The position numbers were made by a program, and so were the translations under genes. This document shows positions 34,460 to 43,664 of a stretch of DNA of 64,000 nt, in pieces; within the stretch, counting starts at the first letter, position 1; each line of letters opens with the position of its first letter. This DNA comes from Neobacillus mesonae (GTDB taxonomy: Bacteria; Bacillota; Bacilli; Bacillales; Cytobacillaceae). The notes beneath the pieces are model-generated. The model saw only the letters and a program-made list of their open reading frames with translations. It ran no database searches and was not told the DNA's origin. The stretch covers positions 1 through 64,000 of the forward strand of contig NZ_JAMBNQ010000016.1 of NCBI RefSeq assembly GCF_023715155.1. The letters run 5' to 3'.

Positions 34460-35482
34460 TCAATCTTTTAGTAATTCATCGATATACCCTAGTGCACCTT
34501 TAAAACGATTCTCGTAATCTCCATTTAAAATTTTATAGTTCATTTTTTGCTTATTTAATAATTCTTTTAAATGCTGATTATTCATCATTCTGACTGCATG
34601 GTCTCCGTGAACTCTTAGTCCGTCATCAACCCACTGCACATCAGGTTCAAGAAAAAGCCAAAGATCATAATCCTGCCGCTTTGCAATTTCATCTAATACA
34701 GTTTGATTCACATGATTATAGAGATTGGAGTAAAATTGTGTGACGATTGCTTCCGTGTCAATAAACACAAGTTTATTCGCATTTTCGATTGCCTCAAGTT
34801 CCTTCATCTTATGGCCATAGGCAATTTGTAGATAATCTTCCGGTAAAATAATACCGTCGCAGCCGCCTAATTCATCACATACCGTTCTGCCATACTCTTC
34901 TACCCATGTGGTGTTATAAATTTTAGCAAGATTTTTCGTTAAAGTAGATTTCCCGCAGCTTTCGGTTCCAACAATCACAATTTTTTTTACAAAATATGGC
35001 CTGACCACATCAGGAATGTACTGCCAGTTTTGAAAAACCCCTTGCTTTCGAATTTTTGTGGCAGAAATATTCACATGATTTCGATTCGGATCAATCAAAA
35101 CATGTTTGGATTCAGGATAAAGCTCTCGAAAAATAGATTCATATTCATACTCAGAGCTGAACACGTAGTCGATGGGCTTTGCTATTTCCTTTTTTATGAG
35201 CCTGGCCCCCTCAGCCCAGTTATAGTTTTCATTATCATCCTCATCTTCAATGGATATGACTTTTACATGCGGCATATCATTTGTTAGCTTAGATATCCAG
35301 CGTAAACGTATTTGTGCAGGAATATAGTGCATTTTACTATTTTTACACAGTTCTTTACCACGCTTTTCACTATGAGATAAAACTACATATAATTCATCTA
35401 CCATCGAAGATGCATGAATAATGGCATATACATGACCAAGATGTAAGGGCAGAAACTTTCCGCCAATAAAACCAACCGTCAT
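34460..35482 (-). CDS. nadR: NadR-like NMN adenylyltransferase / nicotinamide riboside kinase
   Basis: The protein has 340 residues in two domains. The N-terminal nucleotidyltransferase (VGFIGGKFLPLHLGHVYAI, with the HxGH-type active site, and later NISATKIRK) would make NAD from NMN. The C-terminal P-loop kinase (IVGTESCGKSTLTKNLAKIY near residue 170) would phosphorylate nicotinamide riboside. The HTH domain of enterobacterial NadR is absent. The start follows the pnuC stop directly (TAAATG), so the kinase is coupled to the importer and traps imported riboside. Confidence 0.9.
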   Translation of the reverse strand: MTVGFIGGKFLPLHLGHVYAIIHASSMVDELYVVLSHSEKRGKELCKNSKMHYIPAQIRLRWISKLTNDMPHVKVISIEDEDDNENYNWAEGARLIKKEIAKPIDYVFSSEYEYESIFRELYPESKHVLIDPNRNHVNISATKIRKQGVFQNWQYIPDVVRPYFVKKIVIVGTESCGKSTLTKNLAKIYNTTWVEEYGRTVCDELGGCDGIILPEDYLQIAYGHKMKELEAIENANKLVFIDTEAIVTQFYSNLYNHVNQTVLDEIAKRQDYDLWLFLEPDVQWVDDGLRVHGDHAVRMMNNQHLKELLNKQKMNYKILNGDYENRFKGALGYIDELLKD

Positions 35483-36178
35483 TTAGGCCGCCTCCCTCAT
35501 TTGTATACTGTACATTTTTCTCCAGTTAACATAACCATATATACTGTTAACAAAGAAGGCTGACCACATCACAAGCATTGAAAAGTCGTTTCCACCCTGA
35601 GCTGTCAGCGCACTTGCCCACAGAAAAATTGATAGGATATTGACTGCGATCCATACAAGCCATTGTTCTGTCAAACGTTTCAGCATCATGATTTGGGCTG
35701 TTATGGACAATACATTTGTGGCTGAATCCGTCCAAACATTGTTTCCGCCTATGTATTTCAAAAACAACCCATAGGCAGCCGTAAATAGAAGAACCGCTCC
35801 AACCGTATAAATCCAGCCTGTTTTTGAAAGACATTTAACGACTACATCTTCCCCATTCACATCATGTTGTGTTTTATTTTTTTTCCACAAATAAATACCG
35901 ATAAACTGAATTGGAAAGTAAAACAGTCCATTTAACATCGCTTCTCCATATAATCCATAGCCAAATGAAATATACGCATACGTCGCTGTTTGGATGATTC
36001 CCCAATAATAATTGGAGATTTTCCCCTTCGCTGCCAGCACAACACACATCATGCCGCTGGTCGATGATACAAGTCCGAGAAATGAATCATCCCAAGCAAA
36101 AAATAAATAAAACGTAACCGCCGTAAAAATACTCAACCATCCGATTTCAAAACGAGACCAATCCTTCCAAATCCCCAT
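35483..36178 (-). CDS. pnuC: Nicotinamide riboside transporter PnuC
   Basis: The protein has 231 residues with about seven membrane helices. The PnuC pattern is clear: FFAWDDSFLGLVSSTSGMMC, YYWGIIQTATYAYISFGYGL and FYFPIQFIGIYLWKKN, and GGNNVWTDSATNVLSITAQI in the second half. PnuC proteins facilitate uptake of nicotinamide riboside driven by intracellular phosphorylation. The ATG at 36178 is eight bases after AAGGAG. It lies between the NrtR-like regulator and nadR. Confidence 0.9.
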   Translation of the reverse strand: MGIWKDWSRFEIGWLSIFTAVTFYLFFAWDDSFLGLVSSTSGMMCVVLAAKGKISNYYWGIIQTATYAYISFGYGLYGEAMLNGLFYFPIQFIGIYLWKKNKTQHDVNGEDVVVKCLSKTGWIYTVGAVLLFTAAYGLFLKYIGGNNVWTDSATNVLSITAQIMMLKRLTEQWLVWIAVNILSIFLWASALTAQGGNDFSMLVMWSAFFVNSIYGYVNWRKMYSIQMREAA

Positions 36179-36195
36179 CACACTCTCTCCTTTTC

Positions 36196-36963
36196 CTATC
36201 CCTTTAATTTATTACTGTACACTGATACGATCGGTTGAAAATCAGTAAAACGATACAGCTGAGCAGGTATTTTAGAATAGCGGTTGGATTTCTTTGGTTT
36301 TCCTTTTTCATAAACGGCTTCTATAAAAGGGAGCGTCGGGACTTTTCTGAAAAATGCAGCATCGGTTGTAATGGCGGAATCGTCCAGAATCGTTAATAAA
36401 ACTCCCTGCAATTCGGAAAGGACAAACTCCTCAGGTAAAAAATGCTTAGCCAGAGTGGTTAATGCCATGTCTTTTTTTATAAACCAGATGGCATCGTCAA
36501 TAATTTGGCGGTGATCAAATGCCAAGTCCATGTTTAAAGCCTCATCAATGGTGAATAGTTCAATGTCAGCTGCATCATAGGTTTGTTTACGTTTCTTTAA
36601 GGCCGCCTCGTTAGCAATGACATAATGAGCATTTGAAAGGATCCATCCCCGCGGATCCCGATTGGGTGAATCGTAGACACCAAAGTGTTTGATCTTTAGA
36701 CCATCGACTCCTGTTTCCTCCAACAGTTTTCGTTCTGCTGCTTGAAAAGCCGTTTCCCCTTGCTGTACAAATCCTCCAGGTAATGCCCATTTACCTGCTT
36801 CAATATTGGGAATGCCTTCATGATTCCGTTCACTTCTTCTAATCAGCAGAATCTTTAATTTTTTTATTGGCGGCTTATACTCGCCTTGCATCTCAGATGT
36901 GATTGTAAATACCGCAATATCGCTCGTATAGCCATCTGGCGTGATAAATGGATGATTGTTCAT
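36196..36963 (-). CDS. nrtR: NUDIX-domain protein, NrtR-like regulator of NAD metabolism
   Basis: The protein has 255 residues from the ATG at 36963, after AAAGGAGAGG. The N-terminal NUDIX domain carries GGFVQQGETAFQAAERKLLE followed by ETG, close to the Nudix box though with changes at REUXEE positions. The C-terminal part (about 150-255), with LTTLAKHFLPEEFVLSELQG, is the winged-helix region of NrtR repressors, which sense ADP-ribose and control NAD genes. Its operon with pnuC and nadR supports that role. An active hydrolase cannot be excluded. Confidence 0.8.
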   Translation of the reverse strand: MNNHPFITPDGYTSDIAVFTITSEMQGEYKPPIKKLKILLIRRSERNHEGIPNIEAGKWALPGGFVQQGETAFQAAERKLLEETGVDGLKIKHFGVYDSPNRDPRGWILSNAHYVIANEAALKKRKQTYDAADIELFTIDEALNMDLAFDHRQIIDDAIWFIKKDMALTTLAKHFLPEEFVLSELQGVLLTILDDSAITTDAAFFRKVPTLPFIEAVYEKGKPKKSNRYSKIPAQLYRFTDFQPIVSVYSNKLKG

Positions 36964-36976
36964 TTGTTCCTCTCCT

Positions 36977-37006
36977 TTAATTAACAATCTGTTAATTGTT
37001 AATTAA
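36977..37006. promoter_or_regulatory. Candidate NrtR operator
   Basis: TTAATTAACA and TGTTAATTAA are perfect 10-base inverted repeats separated by 10 bases, 14 bases upstream of the nrtR start codon. The position fits autorepression of the nrtR-pnuC-nadR operon. Inner GTTAA half-sites give additional overlapping symmetry. Confidence 0.6.
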
Positions 37007-37209
37007 AATATATGACAGCATTGGATTATTGTCAATAAAATTCATTCATTTTCTAAAAAGACTTTATTACCGGCTCTGCGGGCTTCCTCATTACGGTAGA
37101 AAATGGTCAGCTATAAAAAGTGTTTCGTTTTTTGACTACAATAATGAGCAAGAATTTTGCCATAACTCTTGATGTGGAATAATCAGTTACCTTTGGCTGT
37201 CCAAACACT

Positions 37210-37248
37210 AAAAAGCTCATGCACCTTTTTAGTGTACATGAGCTTTTT
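37210..37248 (-). terminator. Terminator overlapping the end of the TPR gene
   Basis: AAAAAGCTCATG and CATGAGCTTTTT form a perfect 12-pair stem around a 15-base loop, ending in a T run on the minus strand. The stop codon and last codons of the TPR gene lie inside the hairpin. Confidence 0.75.
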
Positions 37249-38368
37249 CATTCGTCAGCTTTACAAATTTACTTTCATAGAAATGTTTTTTCTTTTTATT
37301 ACCGGTACTATCAAAAAATACAATAATATCTGCAAGGGCATCTTTCAATAACTCCTGGTCATTTGATTTTTCCAGCTGTTCAAATGCTTTCTCATAGTTT
37401 CTTCCTGCCAGTAATTTATCTGGATCCTCTTTATGGTCCACACAATAAGCGTATTGCATATAAATCATTCCCAGTTCTCTTGCGGAATAATTAGGAATCT
37501 TTAAATGAAGGGTGATTGCATTTTCATAGTATGGAACTGCCTCGTCATATTGGGATTGGACAAAATAATTATACGCCAGCTCTGTATAAGCCTCTGCATG
37601 TACAAATTTATTGGCCAAGGAAGAACCGTCAAACATTGGAATTGCCTCTTTCAAATACGCAATAGCTTTTTCATATTCATTCTTACTTCCAACCATTTTC
37701 GCCATACTTACCAGGCTGTTAATTTTTATTTCTGTATTCGCATCATCCGCGAGTTCAAGTGTTTTTTGCAAATAAGCAATGGCCTCATCCGTCTCATTAA
37801 TCAGGGAATGAAGTGCACCAAGTTTAAAATGCAGATAGAGAACCATTTGATTGTCGGTATTGATTTCTTTCTGGATATAGGTTAAACCTTGCTTATAATA
37901 TTTAATTGCCCGAACGAACTTTTTTAAATTTTCTTCTGTTTCTCCCAGTACTAGATACGCACGAGCCGCCTTCATTTGGTCGAAAGCTTCCTCATTTTGG
38001 ATTCGTTTCACGGCATCTGACATTATTTTTCGAGCAAGTTTATAATCACACATGAAGGCAAGGCTGCCATATAAAATAATGTCATCAATCGAGTTTTCAT
38101 TTGAATCTTGATACATGTTCCTGATTATGTCTGCAGCTTGCTTCTCTTCATCAATTTGTGAATGACAAGCAGCATCAAGTAAGGACAAAATTCTTGCTAA
38201 CCTTTTATTTGTTTCATGTTTTTCACGGAAGACCTTTGTTTTTGATAAGACATTTTGAAAGCGGCTTTGTTTGAATTCATCTATGATGACATCTAGGTCC
38301 TCTTTATTCGTCTCATTTATGTATTCCTTTAAACTTTCATCTAAATTAAAAATATCCATCGTTGACAT
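37229..38368 (-). CDS. Tetratricopeptide repeat protein
   Basis: The protein has 379 residues from ATG 38368, eight bases after TTGGAG; longer frames upstream lack an RBS. From about residue 110 onward, helical TPR units recur, for example AARAYLVLGETEENLKKFVRAIKYYKQGL, MVLYLHFKLGALHSLINETDEAIAYL and HAEAYTELAYNYFVQSQYDEAVPYYE. The layout resembles Rap/AimR-type peptide-sensing proteins but there is no HTH and no phr-like gene nearby. It is cytoplasmic. A role in protein-protein contacts is all that can be supported. Confidence 0.75.
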   Translation of the reverse strand: MSTMDIFNLDESLKEYINETNKEDLDVIIDEFKQSRFQNVLSKTKVFREKHETNKRLARILSLLDAACHSQIDEEKQAADIIRNMYQDSNENSIDDIILYGSLAFMCDYKLARKIMSDAVKRIQNEEAFDQMKAARAYLVLGETEENLKKFVRAIKYYKQGLTYIQKEINTDNQMVLYLHFKLGALHSLINETDEAIAYLQKTLELADDANTEIKINSLVSMAKMVGSKNEYEKAIAYLKEAIPMFDGSSLANKFVHAEAYTELAYNYFVQSQYDEAVPYYENAITLHLKIPNYSARELGMIYMQYAYCVDHKEDPDKLLAGRNYEKAFEQLEKSNDQELLKDALADIIVFFDSTGNKKKKHFYESKFVKLTNEKAHVH

Positions 38369-38508
38369 AGGGTTACTCCAATCATTAACTTTTAATTCCA
38401 GTATATCAACTAATCGCTGCATATTACAAAAATGAAAAATGCTTACAGAATACCCGAACATTTTTAGAGTTGGGTGAATATAACGGCCGTAAGAATTTTT
38501 ATGGTATA

Positions 38509-39648
38509 ATGATGTATAAATTTACTATTAATACGGTGATAACCTTGTTTTATTTATCTATCATGCTTTTTCTTTTTGTATGTATTCTAATCTTTTTCAC
38601 TCTTAAAAAAATTTATATCAAAACCTCATCCATGGCTGTTGTGATGGCAATCGGTATATTTATTCAGGGGGTTCTATTAAACTACTTAGGATCCTCATTT
38701 TTTCAACATAATCTTGGAAAAATTCTAAGCATTATCAACCTATCATTATGGTTTGCTTTCATTCTATCGTTTTTCATCACCTGCCTGGACGGTAAATTTA
38801 AAGATGAACACTATTCCAATCCGATTAATCGCTTTGGGATGGGTACATGGGTGGCTGGTACCTCTATAAGCGGAGTTTTATTTTTTAAACAATTTTCCCA
38901 ATGGGGGATTATTTCCGAAATAATTGCCTTCATCAATATTATTTTATGGGGTATTTATATTGCGATTAGTTTAAAAACGTTTGTTGAAATTTTTCAAACC
39001 AAATCCTATCGGAATGTACACGGAATCCTGCTGCTAACAACCGTTAGTACGCAGTCCATTGTCCTTTTAGTTAACACCGTTTTTAAAGGACTTCCATCCT
39101 TTGCCAATCTATCATTACTCATCATTGGATTTTGTCTCTATCTGGTTTGTGTTTTCTTCATCTTAAACCGGTACTTCCATCGTTCATGGTCCATTGAAAT
39201 GGATTGGAACAATACAAACTGTATTTTACATGGTGCGTTATCCATTACGGGTGTTGCCTGTATAGCCTCAGGGAATGTACACATCGATTTAATTAGATTC
39301 ATCTGGAGAGCTGCCTTCATTCTTCTTCTATTAGTAGAATCCATTGAAGGATACCGCCTGTTTAGACGTATAAATCGCTTTGGGTTTAAAAATGCCATCT
39401 TCATTTATGATGTATCACAATGGAGCCGGGTATTTACTTTTGCTATGTTTTATACATTTACCGCCCTATTCCATGGCCATTTGTTTATTGGATCTATTGT
39501 GATTGATACAATCTTAAAAGCAGGTGTTTGGGTTATCTTACTGCTTCTTATCATTGAACTCACGCTGGGTTTACGCTTTACTTTTGGACCTGGTAAAAAT
39601 CAATCCAAAGAGAGAGGCCGTGAAAATAATTTACCATCCTCTTTTTAA
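38509..39648 (+). CDS. Multi-pass membrane protein, SLAC1/TDT-like pattern
   Basis: The protein has about 379 residues and ten predicted membrane helices, then a basic tail (NQSKERGRENN). Its helix spacing recalls the voltage-dependent anion channel/tellurite-resistance (TDT) family, but I see no decisive motif, so this is a tentative family call. The start is unclear: GGTATAATG directly precedes the first ATG pair (38509, 38512), which would make a leaderless message if it is a -10 box, and there is no RBS. It diverges from the TPR gene. Confidence 0.6.
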   Translation: MMYKFTINTVITLFYLSIMLFLFVCILIFFTLKKIYIKTSSMAVVMAIGIFIQGVLLNYLGSSFFQHNLGKILSIINLSLWFAFILSFFITCLDGKFKDEHYSNPINRFGMGTWVAGTSISGVLFFKQFSQWGIISEIIAFINIILWGIYIAISLKTFVEIFQTKSYRNVHGILLLTTVSTQSIVLLVNTVFKGLPSFANLSLLIIGFCLYLVCVFFILNRYFHRSWSIEMDWNNTNCILHGALSITGVACIASGNVHIDLIRFIWRAAFILLLLVESIEGYRLFRRINRFGFKNAIFIYDVSQWSRVFTFAMFYTFTALFHGHLFIGSIVIDTILKAGVWVILLLLIIELTLGLRFTFGPGKNQSKERGRENNLPSSF

Positions 39649-39929
39649 AGGAATCCATCCCCCGGCATGTTTACGTTTTAATATAATGTAAGTTTTTATG
39701 TTCTTCCATAAGAGCGGAAGAACGGTTACCCTAACATTTGGTATCAAAAATAGAAATAGCTTATAAATGATAAAAACCAGATATCTAAATGATATCTGGC
39801 CTTATTTTTATTCATTCATTTCACCCGTTACGGAATCGAAAAGCTATTTTTCAATTTAATCCTACGCTACGTTATACATCAACTGGCAAGTAAACAGGGG
39901 AAAACCACCAAACAAATGTATACTTAACG
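39649..39929. terminator. Convergent intergenic region with a bidirectional terminator
   Basis: CCAGATATC and GATATCTGG (39777-39801) form a perfect hairpin with A and T runs on either side, between the converging membrane-protein and MFS genes. Another hairpin, GTTCTTCC/GGAAGAAC, lies at 39700-39722 without a T run. Confidence 0.65.
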
Positions 39930-41435
39930 TTAGTGTTGGACTTGTTTTTGATGCTCCATTACCTTCTTATGAGAAGGAAGAAATAGGGTCATGATGAGAT
40001 TGGCGATCCCAATAAAAAACACGAGAATAAACACAAGGTGCATACCATGGGCAAGTGCCTCATGCATCAGTTGAATGGCTGCGGATGGCAGTTTATTGAT
40101 GGTTTCCGAGTTTAGGACATCACTGATATTGCCTCCACCGCTCCATGCACCGCTGGCATTTTCTTTTCCAAAAGAAATGAGTGAATTATTAAAGATTGTT
40201 CCGAAGACAGCAATCCCAACCGTTTGGCCAATTGACCTGGTAAATGTGTTAGATGCAGTTGCCGCTCCACGCATTTGCCAGCCAACTGCCGATTGAACAA
40301 GAACGGTTGTTGGGGTAGTAGCGTATCCCATCCCAAGACCAATGACAACCATAATCCCCACAAAAAACCAATACGGAGAGTCCAGTTCCACAGCCAGTAA
40401 CCATGTTCCTCCCAGGGCAATCAAAACAGCACCTAGGACAGCCGTTAACTTAGATCCGATTTTATACATATAACGACCGGCAAATGTCGCACCCAATGGC
40501 CATGCGATAGACATTGGCATTAGTGTAAGTCCTGAGCTCGTAGCACTGTGCCCAAGAATGGTTTGAATCCACATTGGCAAGTAAACATTGACCCCTATTA
40601 GGACAGCACTTGCTAGAAAACCAATGAGATTGGAAACAAGGATGACCGGTATCTTAAATAATGATGGAGGAAGCATCGGCTCCTCAACTTTTGTTTCAAT
40701 ATAGCCAAAGAGCACAATAAAGATAACCGCAACAGCAAACAGTACATAAATAGCTGAAGAGTTCCATGCATATTTTTGCCCAGGGCCTGCATTTAATAGA
40801 GCATATAGAAGAGTTGAAATTCCAATGGTAAAAGTAATAGCTCCAAGATAATCAATTTTACGATCCTTTTTCAATTCTACTGTTTCGTGGAAAAAGACAG
40901 TGATTAACACAATTGACACTAAACCGACTGGTAAATTAATATAGAAAATCCAACGCCAGCTGATTTGATCGACAAAGAATCCACCTACTAATGGACCAAG
41001 GAGACCCGCTATTCCCCAGACAGCACTAAATACTCCCTGCATTTTGGCTCGTTGTTCCCCAGGATAAAGGTCACCAATAATCGTAAAGGTCAACGGCATG
41101 ACCGCGCCAGCCCCAATTCCTTGAAAAGCACGGAACCAAATTAATTGATTCATAGAATGAGCAGCACCTGAAACAATAGATCCTGCCACAAACAAAATAA
41201 CTCCAGTTATAAAAATTTTTTTCCGACCGAATAAATCCGCTAATTTTCCATAAATCGGCGTTGTTACTGAAGTGGTAAGCGTATAGATGACAAATACCCA
41301 GCTGATTAATTTTAATCCACTGAGGTCGCTGACAATCTGCGGCATAGCAGTACTAACAACTGTGACATCAATGGCAACTAATAGGATAGCAACCAGCATA
41401 GCAATGGTTACCATCTTCCGATTTGTTTTTGGCAT
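39930..41435 (-). CDS. MDR family MFS transporter (EmrB/QacA, 14 helices)
   Basis: The protein has 501 residues from the ATG at 41435, nine bases after AAGGAG. It has 14 predicted membrane helices. DHA2 features are [15 protein letters not shown] with the membrane Asp, [13 protein letters not shown] (motif A), [16 protein letters not shown] (motif B) and [19 protein letters not shown] (motif C). It is probably a proton-coupled multidrug exporter. It is divergent from a MarR gene with two palindromes between them, so the exporter is likely repressed by that MarR protein. Confidence 0.93.
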   Translation of the reverse strand: MPKTNRKMVTIAMLVAILLVAIDVTVVSTAMPQIVSDLSGLKLISWVFVIYTLTTSVTTPIYGKLADLFGRKKIFITGVILFVAGSIVSGAAHSMNQLIWFRAFQGIGAGAVMPLTFTIIGDLYPGEQRAKMQGVFSAVWGIAGLLGPLVGGFFVDQISWRWIFYINLPVGLVSIVLITVFFHETVELKKDRKIDYLGAITFTIGISTLLYALLNAGPGQKYAWNSSAIYVLFAVAVIFIVLFGYIETKVEEPMLPPSLFKIPVILVSNLIGFLASAVLIGVNVYLPMWIQTILGHSATSSGLTLMPMSIAWPLGATFAGRYMYKIGSKLTAVLGAVLIALGGTWLLAVELDSPYWFFVGIMVVIGLGMGYATTPTTVLVQSAVGWQMRGAATASNTFTRSIGQTVGIAVFGTIFNNSLISFGKENASGAWSGGGNISDVLNSETINKLPSAAIQLMHEALAHGMHLVFILVFFIGIANLIMTLFLPSHKKVMEHQKQVQH

Positions 41436-41564
41436 TCTATTCATCTCCTTAAAATTTCAAATTGGGCAGGTGAAAATAGATAAATAGTTGATTATTTGTT
41501 CACATATTTGATAAACGATTTCTTTTATACTTCATAATCATTACCCTATTTCCAAATTTCACAC

Positions 41565-41584
41565 TTAGTCAAGTGATTGACTAA
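41565..41584. promoter_or_regulatory. MarR operator 1
   Basis: TTAGTCAA-GTGA-TTGACTAA is a perfect 8-base inverted repeat between the divergent MFS and MarR genes. Confidence 0.75.
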
Positions 41585-41607
41585 TCTAGTTTAATTTATC
41601 ATTACAT

Positions 41608-41629
41608 TTTAGTCAACAACTTGACTAAA
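41608..41629. promoter_or_regulatory. MarR operator 2
   Basis: TTTAGTCAA-CAAC-TTGACTAAA is a perfect 9-base inverted repeat. It shares the TTAGTCAA half-site with operator 1; the two centres are 44 bases apart, about four helical turns, so bound dimers would lie on the same face. Confidence 0.75.
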
Positions 41630-41693
41630 GTTATTGACCTTATTAAAATGAACAAATAACTTAATAAATTTTCTTCCAAACCAGGAGGTTTTT

Positions 41694-42125
41694 ATGGAAA
41701 ATGTAAAAACCAACATTACGCTGGATTTCTTTAGGATTTCAAATCTTTTGAGCAGATATGGAGCAAAGATGGCAGCAGATGTTGGGCTTAATAGCATACA
41801 GCAATGGGTTATTCTCAGAACAATCATTGCAAAGGGAGATATTTCAATCGGTGAATTAAAAGAAGAAACACTTGTAACAAAACAAAATATGACAGGGATG
41901 ATCAACCGCCTGCAGCAGGCAAATTTAGTGGCTTTATTTACTGACCCCGAAGATAAAAGACGCACACGTGTGAGGGTAACAGAGGAAGGACATCGAGTTT
42001 ATGAACAGTTGAGTGATTTACGAAATGACTTTAATCGCAAATCTTATCATATTTATAGTGACGAAGAAATATTGGTTTTAAGCGATTTACTTAGCAGACT
42101 GGTTGACCACCTGAAAGAAGCCTAA
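41694..42125 (+). CDS. MarR family transcriptional regulator
   Basis: The protein has 143 residues. The winged helix covers about 30-95 with LNSIQQWVILRTIIAKGDIS, TLVTKQNMTGMINRLQQANLV and the wing TDPEDKRRTRVRVTEEG. These dimeric repressors usually release DNA upon binding phenolic or lipophilic compounds, or upon thiol oxidation; this one has no Cys in the visible DNA-binding part. It likely controls the divergent MFS exporter and itself through the TTAGTCAA palindromes. AGGAGG precedes the ATG. A terminator follows at 42165. Confidence 0.92.
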   Translation: MENVKTNITLDFFRISNLLSRYGAKMAADVGLNSIQQWVILRTIIAKGDISIGELKEETLVTKQNMTGMINRLQQANLVALFTDPEDKRRTRVRVTEEGHRVYEQLSDLRNDFNRKSYHIYSDEEILVLSDLLSRLVDHLKEA

Positions 42126-42164
42126 ATAATTATAGTGAATATTAGATATCCATATGGTATAGCA

Positions 42165-42185
42165 GCCCCTCGATGATTGAGGGGC
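42165..42185 (+). terminator. Terminator of the MarR gene
   Basis: GCCCCTC and GAGGGGC form a perfect stem with loop GATGATT, followed by ATTTTCC. Confidence 0.85.
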
Positions 42186-42421
42186 ATTTTCCGGTTTCCT
42201 GCTTTAGCGGTATCTCCCTTTGAAACTTTAAATAAAAATTGTGAAGAAATCTACTTAAGCTAAGTAGTTCTGATAATGTGGAGAATATCTAAAACCACAA
42301 CACAAATAACATAAGAATTCGTTGCATCAATAACAAGTAATTAACAATATAACTAGCACACAAAAAAGCTCTTTAATATGGAGAGGTTGTACAAGTCGTT
42401 AAACGCTAAGGCAAGTTTGAT

Positions 42422-42625
42422 AAATAGGCGGAGAAATTTCCCTTAAGTAACAAAAAACACTAAAAATAGCTAAAATAGACGGAGGGTTTCCGCCTATTGA
42501 CTCGAAAAATGTGAAAATAGGTAATTTTGCTTTGGATAAGCGGAAAACCTCCCCTTATATTCCCCGAAACGAGCTCCATTCTGCATATAGCGGAAAAATC
42601 TCCGCTTATTTTACCTTCGCCGGTT
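42422..42625. repeat. Second cluster of AATA(A/G)CGGA...CCGCTTATTT repeats
   Basis: Four units occur at about 60-base spacing: AATAGGCGGAGAAATTTCCC, AATAGACGGAGGGTTTCCGC, GATAAGCGGAAAACCTCCCC and TATAGCGGAAAAATCTCCGC, most followed by TTAT or TATT. Each has dyad symmetry and could form a short hairpin. The family matches the cluster at 22.75-22.96 kb. Confidence 0.7.
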
Positions 42626-43424
42626 ACCCAATTATGGACTACTTATGTTTCAAAAAAACCAAGTGAACCTCAGTAAAAAACAACCTAGCTAATGCATAGG
42701 AATTAACAAGTAATTAGCTCATTGACAACAACTATTGTCAATATGTTTTTTAGGCTGCGATTTTGCTAGCTAATTAAAGTAACTCTTGGTCGTTGATATA
42801 TAAGAGGAAAATAGGAGACAAAATCGTATGCGGTTTTGTCTGCTATTTAACATGCTGTGTGGTATGTTTCTCCACCGAAACGGAACTACTTATACTTAAG
42901 CTCCCTCCTTATTCCAATAAGCATTGTTTCAAAAACCTAGTGTTTTACACGTTTTCCCTTGAAAATAATTTATTAATATATGACAAAAATGATCGAAGTA
43001 ACAACTCTGCAATACATTCATTTTATTTATAATGAACACTTTAATCCATTTATTAGATATTGATCTAGGTTTTTAGTACAACCTGGATTTACTTAACAAT
43101 CAACTTCTGGATATTTTAAAAAGCAAAAGAAGTTTGCCAATAAATGAACAAATTTTTCTAATCGAAAAAGTATAATCCTGCTTTATCCTTTTTGTAGCAA
43201 TTATTTAAGATAAACTAACAGTCTATTTACAAATAGGTTAATCTTGGTTAGTTCGACAAATTTTTAAAAATTGCTTGTTATAATGGCTTTACCTTAGCGG
43301 TAGCTGCGCTTATAGCCCCTTCAACAATCTTCATAAAAGGTGAATCTATTGAACATCTGAATTTGGGTATGATTCTTGAAAAAATGCTGAGTGATGAATC
43401 TTAATATTCTAGGAGGGAATGAAT
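42626..43424. other. Gene-poor stretch with short gene fragments
   Basis: The open frame at 42793-43032 has no RBS and looks incidental. At about 43250-43404 a start-less frame reads KIACYNGFTLAVAALIAPST and ends ILEKMLSDES, possibly the 3' end of a decayed gene directly upstream of the small gene at 43425. Nothing else is recognised. Confidence 0.35.
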
Positions 43425-43574
43425 GTGTGGATTTTAACCCTTTATTTACAAGACAGTATCAAAATGTTCGAATATGACAATAAGGATGAGGCTTTAAAGG
43501 AATATAAAAAAACAAATGGATGTAAAATCCTCTCTGAGGTTATTTATTTTACGGATTTTGAAAGGAATGAATAA
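43425..43574 (+). CDS. Small hypothetical protein (49 residues)
   Basis: AGGAGG lies eight bases before the GTG at 43425. The product starts MWILTLYLQDSIKMFEYDNK and continues with EYKKTNGCKILSEVIYFTDF. It looks like a small soluble beta-alpha-beta protein of a type seen in Bacillus genomes, without a named family that I can give. A strong terminator follows two bases after the stop. Confidence 0.7.
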   Translation: MWILTLYLQDSIKMFEYDNKDEALKEYKKTNGCKILSEVIYFTDFERNE

Positions 43575-43575
43575 C

Positions 43576-43619
43576 AACAAAGCAAACGTCATTCTTACTT
43601 GAATGGCGTTTGCTTTGTT
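43576..43619. terminator. Bidirectional terminator
   Basis: AACAAAGCAAACGtCATTC pairs with GAATGgCGTTTGCTTTGTT, a near-perfect 19-base stem, between the small plus-strand gene and the converging minus-strand gene at 43665. Confidence 0.85.
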
Positions 43620-43664
43620 CCATTCCATTTATAGTGCTGGTACAGCAGATTGTCAATTATGATT

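Noticed and set aside
42793..43032. 79-codon open frame
   Set aside because: No RBS, Cys-rich low-complexity composition and no resemblance to any family known to me.
22740..43650. CRISPR array
   Set aside because: The repeat clusters have diverging units, no constant repeat/spacer lengths and no cas genes nearby.
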